From assembly GCF_001885905.1 (NCBI RefSeq), contig NZ_JXKM01000002.1, positions 62,001-126,000 of the forward strand: a DNA stretch of 64,000 nucleotides, written 5' to 3'. The DNA comes from Enterococcus devriesei (GTDB taxonomy: Bacteria > Bacillota > Bacilli > Lactobacillales > Enterococcaceae). A program made the position numbers and the translations under genes. The notes under the pieces were generated by a model, which was not told the origin of the DNA, did not search any database, and worked only from the letters and a program-made list of their open reading frames with translations. This document shows, piece by piece, positions 58,016 to 64,000 of this stretch (position 1 is the stretch's first letter; each line of letters begins with the position of its first letter).

Positions 58016-58900
58016 ATGACCAATAAAAAAGCGTTTGCTGTAGCGCTCATCGCTCTTTCAGTAGGACTGGTTTTGTCTCCAGCGGTCAGTGCGGCTGAGA
58101 CGAATAACGCAACGGAAAGCTCAGTCCCAACTACAGCAACAACGGAAAGCAGCAACCCGAAACTACCTCAGCAAGATAATATCGCCGCACAACTGAAAGC
58201 GGCGACTGAACAATATGAAGCACGGAAGCAGCAGATTGCTCAGGATTTGGCAGATGCTCAACAGCGGCGGGAAAAACGTCAGCAAGATTTACACAACGAT
58301 TTTGAAGAGTTCCAAAATCAATTAAGTCAAAACCACGCGGATTTCCAGCAGCACGTATCTGAAGTAAATGATCGTCTGCAAACGGATCATGAAACGATCG
58401 AAAGTACCTGGTCGCAAGCGCAGACGCAACTTGACCAGGCTCGCGCAGACTTCAATAAAAAGATCGCCGATGCCAAGGAACTGCAAGCGCAACTTCAAGC
58501 AGACCAAAAGATGATTGATCAAAATATTTCACAAGTCAAAAATAGTGCACAGACTCTACAAAAGCAAGCTGCCGTAGGCTCAGCAGCGGCGAAAGCCACT
58601 GGTGTAGATTTGGAAAATCGGGCAAACGATGTCGCCGGAGCAGTAAACCGGATCAAAGCAGTCGTTGATTCAGCGGGGGATGAGCTTAAAACAACTGATG
58701 ACGCATCGACTCAAGCGACCGAGCAGCCTCAAGTGACTAAGATGGCTACCGGAAGTGTTGAAACCACACAAAAACGAAACGTTCAAACGTCTGGGGAGTA
58801 TCCTAAGACCAATGAAGCGAAAAATCCAGCTCTTTCTTTAATAGGATTTGGAATAGTGGGAGTTTTGGGACTATTGATCCTTCGCAAACCGCGGGGATAG
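58016..58900 (+). CDS. Coiled-coil surface protein with YPKTN sorting-like motif
   Basis: 294 residues from ATG 58016, which gives spacing of ten bases to GAAGGG. Signal peptide: NKK, hydrophobic core, SAAET cleavage. Then a Ser/Thr-rich segment, a long Gln/Ala/Asp-rich coiled coil (residues ~55-190), a Thr/Gln-rich spacer, and at 262 YPKTN, followed by a hydrophobic segment and RKPRG. This is the LPXTG layout, but with Tyr for Leu and Asn for Gly. It may be a target of an unusual sortase or a simple membrane anchor. Function unknown; such coiled coils often act in adhesion or as wall spacers. Confidence 0.7.
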   Translation: MTNKKAFAVALIALSVGLVLSPAVSAAETNNATESSVPTTATTESSNPKLPQQDNIAAQLKAATEQYEARKQQIAQDLADAQQRREKRQQDLHNDFEEFQNQLSQNHADFQQHVSEVNDRLQTDHETIESTWSQAQTQLDQARADFNKKIADAKELQAQLQADQKMIDQNISQVKNSAQTLQKQAAVGSAAAKATGVDLENRANDVAGAVNRIKAVVDSAGDELKTTDDASTQATEQPQVTKMATGSVETTQKRNVQTSGEYPKTNEAKNPALSLIGFGIVGVLGLLILRKPRG

Positions 58901-58917
58901 CTCTTGAAGATATCAAA

Positions 58918-58950
58918 GGCTGGAGCCATTTAGCTTCCAGTCTTTTTTTT
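58918..58950 (+). terminator. Intrinsic terminator of the surface-protein gene
   Basis: GGCTGGAGC pairs with GCTTCCAG (imperfect) and is followed by eight Ts. Confidence 0.82.
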
Positions 58951-59084
58951 ATATTCCTCTATTGTGTCTCGAAATAGTTAAGATTATTTTTTGAAGGTTG
59001 AAATCAAGCGGGGAAAGATTGTTAGCAGAAAAATCTATGTTAGAATACCTCTTGAACGCATACAGCATTAGAAAGAGGAATTAC

Positions 59085-60233
59085 ATGACACAATCTACTT
59101 CAGCTTACATTCACATTCCATTCTGTGAACACATCTGCTATTACTGCGACTTTAATAAAGTCTTTATTGAGGGGCAGCCAGTCGATGAATATATAGAAGC
59201 ATTATTAAAAGAAGCACGGCTTGCACTGGTGAAGAACCCAGTAAAGGAAATGGCGACAGTTTATGTCGGCGGCGGTACGCCAACCTCTTTGAGCGCAGCC
59301 CAATTGGATCGGCTGTTAAGTGGACTGCGGGAGATTTTGCCTTTTGATCAAGGTGAATTCACGGTTGAAGCGAATCCTGGGGATCTTTCAGCGGACAAAT
59401 TAACAATCATGAAAAATTACGGCGTCAATCGTTTGTCCATGGGGGTGCAAACCTTTGATGATCGGTTGCTAAAAAAAATCGGCCGTAAGCATACGGCACA
59501 AGATGTTTATGACACGATCCACTTATTAGAAGAGAAGGATTTTCGCAATGTGACGATTGATTTGATTTATGCGCTTCCCGGTCAAAGTTTAGAAAGTTTT
59601 CGTGATACGGTGGCAAAAGCGTTAGCGTTAGACTTACCTCATTATGCGTTGTATTCGTTGATTTTGGAAAATCAAACAATGTTTATGAATTGGGTACGAC
59701 GAGGGAAAATGCAGCTGCCGGAGCAAGAGATCGAAGCTCAGATGTATTCGGAAACGATCGAAGCAATGGAAAAAGCCGGCCGCAAGCAATATGAAATTAG
59801 TAATTTTGCGACACCGGGCTTTGAAAGTAAACACAATCTCGTCTACTGGAACAATCAAAATTATTTTGGCTTAGGAGCAGGTGCTAGCGGCTATCTAGGA
59901 AATCGGCGCTATAAAAATCGCGGTCCAATCCAGCATTATTTAAAAGCGTTGGCAGTGGATCAGTTGCCGATGCTGGAGGAAGAAGTACTGACCCGTAAAG
60001 AACAGATCGAAGAAGAATTGTTCCTCGGCTTAAGAAAAATTTTAGGAGTAGAAAAACGCGTTTTTGCTGAACGTTTTGGTCAAAGTTTGACAGAAGTTTA
60101 TGGCCCAGTGATTGAGCAATTAAAGGCACAAAACCTCTTAGTGGAGAGCGATACAAGGATTCATCTGACCAAGCAAGGATTGTTTCGCGGCAACGATGTT
60201 TTCCAAGAATTTTTATTGAATAAAAACGATTAG
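59085..60233 (+). CDS. hemW: Radical SAM protein HemW (haem chaperone, HemN-like)
   Basis: 382 residues from ATG 59085 after AGAGGA; the longer frame from 58998 has no start signal. IHIPFCEHICYYCDF provides the CxxxCxxC [4Fe-4S] site, followed by VYVGGGTPTSL and LSMGVQTFDD. The HemW C-terminal domain is present (GLGAGASGYLGNRRY). HemW inserts haem into enzymes and is not the true coproporphyrinogen oxidase. It lies upstream of hrcA, as in many Firmicutes, and its stop codon falls inside a CIRCE element. Confidence 0.93.
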   Translation: MTQSTSAYIHIPFCEHICYYCDFNKVFIEGQPVDEYIEALLKEARLALVKNPVKEMATVYVGGGTPTSLSAAQLDRLLSGLREILPFDQGEFTVEANPGDLSADKLTIMKNYGVNRLSMGVQTFDDRLLKKIGRKHTAQDVYDTIHLLEEKDFRNVTIDLIYALPGQSLESFRDTVAKALALDLPHYALYSLILENQTMFMNWVRRGKMQLPEQEIEAQMYSETIEAMEKAGRKQYEISNFATPGFESKHNLVYWNNQNYFGLGAGASGYLGNRRYKNRGPIQHYLKALAVDQLPMLEEEVLTRKEQIEEELFLGLRKILGVEKRVFAERFGQSLTEVYGPVIEQLKAQNLLVESDTRIHLTKQGLFRGNDVFQEFLLNKND

Positions 60234-60256
60234 CACTCTTGTGTAGAGAGTGCTAA
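60230..60256. promoter_or_regulatory. CIRCE element 1, overlapping the hemW stop and terminator
   Basis: TTAGCACTC-N9-GAGTGCTAA is a perfect CIRCE consensus. It starts one base before the TAG of hemW and is followed by six Ts, so it can also act as the hemW terminator. Confidence 0.92.
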
Positions 60257-60273
60257 TTTTTTGTATTTATTCC

Positions 60274-60301
60274 TTGACTTCTTTAGCAGATGTGGTATAT
60301 T
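60274..60301 (+). promoter_or_regulatory. hrcA operon promoter
   Basis: TTGACT and TATATT with a 16-bp spacer, placed between the two CIRCE elements. Confidence 0.82.
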
Positions 60302-60312
60302 AATAATCGAGT

Positions 60313-60339
60313 TAGCACTTAAAAAGAAAGAGTGCTAAC
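60313..60339. promoter_or_regulatory. CIRCE element 2 upstream of hrcA
   Basis: TTAGCACTT-N9-GAGTGCTAA, one change from the consensus, just downstream of the transcription start. HrcA binds such sites and is released by heat. Confidence 0.95.
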
Positions 60340-60354
60340 TAAAGGATGAGAAGA

Positions 60355-61395
60355 ATGTTAACAGAAAGACAGAAACTGATTCTCAGCTTGATCATCCAAG
60401 ACTTTACCAACACGGGTCAGCCGGTTGGATCAAAAAGGTTAATGGAAGAAGGCGTGAAAGCAAGTTCCGCGACTATCCGCAATGATATGAAAGCCTTAGA
60501 AGAGCTAGGTCTGTTGGAGAAGACTCATTCTTCATCTGGACGAATTCCTTCGATTTCTGGGTATCGTTATTATGTGGATCATTTACTAACGCCAGCGAAG
60601 GTGAGCAATCAAGAAGTAGATCAGATTCGCAGTTCGCTAAAAAAAGATATTCACGAGATTGATGACATCATTCAACAATCTGCTAAAATGCTTTCTCAAG
60701 TGACCAGTTATACGGCGTTTTCTCTCGGTCCAGAAATGAAAGATCGGACGTTAACCGGCTTTCGGATCGTACCGTTGAATGATCGGCAGATTTTAGCGAT
60801 CATCGTGACGGACAAAGGCAATGTGGAGAGCCAAGTGTTTCGCATTCCGGAAAATGTCGCGAGTCAAGATTTAGAGAAGATGGTCCAGATCATTAATGAT
60901 CGTTTAGTCGGACAGCCTTTAGTGAGCGTCTATCAGAAATTAAGAACAGAGATTCCTATGATCTTGCATCGCTACTTTCAAACCACCGAAGGCATCAGTC
61001 ATTTGTTTGACGTGATTTTGAACGATGCGTTTGAAGACAAGGTCTTTGTGAGTGGCCGGATGAATATTTTGAATTTTAATCCAGAGCAAGACTTAAACCA
61101 AGTAAAATCAATGTACTCTTTAATGCAGAATTCCGATGAGCTGACGCAGCTTTTATTGCCGTCAGACAACAACATCCATGTGCGGATCGGCGCTGAACTC
61201 GGCAACGATTTGTTTGATCATTTAAGTATGATCCAGGCGAATTATGAAATTCGCGGACATGGTCGAGGAACGATCGCATTGTTAGGGCCGACATCGATGC
61301 CTTATTCAAAGGTCTTTGGTTTATTGGAAGTTTTTCGTTATGAGTTAACGAATGCATTGAATGATTATTATCGTTCGTTGGATTTGTATCATTAA
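60355..61395 (+). CDS. hrcA: Heat-inducible repressor HrcA
   Basis: 346 residues from ATG 60355 (MLTERQK), after GGATGAGAAG. N-terminal winged helix ([25 protein letters not shown]), then SSSGRIPS, then the GAF-like ligand domain and C-terminal VIGAELGND-type region ([12 protein letters not shown]-like). HrcA represses CIRCE-bearing promoters, folded with help from GroEL. First gene of hrcA-grpE-dnaK. Confidence 0.97.
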   Translation: MLTERQKLILSLIIQDFTNTGQPVGSKRLMEEGVKASSATIRNDMKALEELGLLEKTHSSSGRIPSISGYRYYVDHLLTPAKVSNQEVDQIRSSLKKDIHEIDDIIQQSAKMLSQVTSYTAFSLGPEMKDRTLTGFRIVPLNDRQILAIIVTDKGNVESQVFRIPENVASQDLEKMVQIINDRLVGQPLVSVYQKLRTEIPMILHRYFQTTEGISHLFDVILNDAFEDKVFVSGRMNILNFNPEQDLNQVKSMYSLMQNSDELTQLLLPSDNNIHVRIGAELGNDLFDHLSMIQANYEIRGHGRGTIALLGPTSMPYSKVFGLLEVFRYELTNALNDYYRSLDLYH

Positions 61396-61424
61396 TAGGA
61401 TTTCTAAAAAGAAAGGAAGTACGC

Positions 61425-63853
<2,429 letters not shown>

Positions 63854-63866
63854 TTGATTCGTTGCT

Positions 63867-63898
63867 AAAGGCCAAAGTCATCACTTTGGCCTTTTTTC
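63867..63898 (+). terminator. Intrinsic terminator after dnaK
   Basis: AAGGCCAAAGT pairs with ACTTTGGCCTT, then TTTT. It would partly separate dnaK from any dnaJ beyond the window. Confidence 0.9.
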
Positions 63899-64000
63899 TT
63901 ATAAAGGCTTCACGAACTCGTTCAGCTTTTTGCCAGTTTTTCTTCTCGCTTTAGCGAGATTAGAAAAAAGGTATGCGTAATGACAATCAGATTCATTTTT

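Overview
This window is low-GC Firmicutes chromosome and very probably an enterococcus. The reasons are the cggR-gap-pgk-tpiA-eno glycolytic block, the fba-murA2-rho-rpmE2 block, several PTS systems with CcpA-type cre sites, AGGAGG ribosome binding sites, and the hemW-hrcA-grpE-dnaK heat-shock block controlled by CIRCE. The species cannot be fixed from the sequence alone. The most unusual content is a complete selenocysteine-dependent glycine reductase operon, which I regard as rare in Lactobacillales.

Layout. 1-3.5 kb: two coupled polysaccharide-lyase-like genes, the first cut by the window edge. 3.6-5.8 kb (minus strand): a CdaR/PucR-type regulator and an MsmK/UgpC-type sugar ABC ATPase with a cre site. 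6.2-7.7 kb: tRNA-Arg(CCG) and rpoN. 7.8-13.8 kb: the glycolytic block with a CggR operator and repeated hairpins between pgk and tpiA. 13.9-17.0 kb: a DUF998 membrane protein, a SulP transporter and a YueI-like protein. 17.1-23.2 kb: pyrG with a CTP-sensing attenuator, fba, murA2, rho and rpmE2. 23.5-29 kb: a PTS system flanked by two unrelated esterases and a GntR/UTRA regulator, with two matching operators. 29.6-37.1 kb: an exported protein of unknown function, then a LacI regulator and a 2-keto-3-deoxygluconate operon that also carries hexulose-phosphate synthase and isomerase genes. 37.2-44 kb: an alpha-glucoside PTS, GH4 6-phospho-alpha-glucosidase, 6-phosphogluconate dehydrogenase, gluconate kinase, an RpiR regulator and a stand-alone EIIA. 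44-47.6 kb: an acetylesterase with a PadR regulator, a DUF1003 protein, an SDR oxidoreductase and a MarR regulator. 48.4-56.4 kb: cre, tandem glycine riboswitch, then grdX-grdE-grdA-grdB-trxB-trxA-grdC-grdD. 56.6-58.9 kb: a small unknown protein, tenA under a TPP riboswitch, and a surface protein with a degenerate sorting motif. 59-64 kb: hemW, hrcA, grpE and dnaK.

How the genes work together. The glycine reductase genes would let the cell reduce glycine to acetyl phosphate and ammonia, making ATP and reoxidising thioredoxin. The operon appears to be switched on by glycine (riboswitch antitermination) and off by good sugars (cre at the transcription start). grdA and grdB each contain one in-frame TGA that is read here as selenocysteine, so sel genes must lie elsewhere in the genome. 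The sugar regions look modular: lyases could release uronates that enter through KdgK and KdgA, while the GH4/gluconate cluster suggests use of an alpha-glucosyl-gluconate or of gluconate alongside an alpha-glucoside. All functions are inferred from the sequence by recognition; no search was run.
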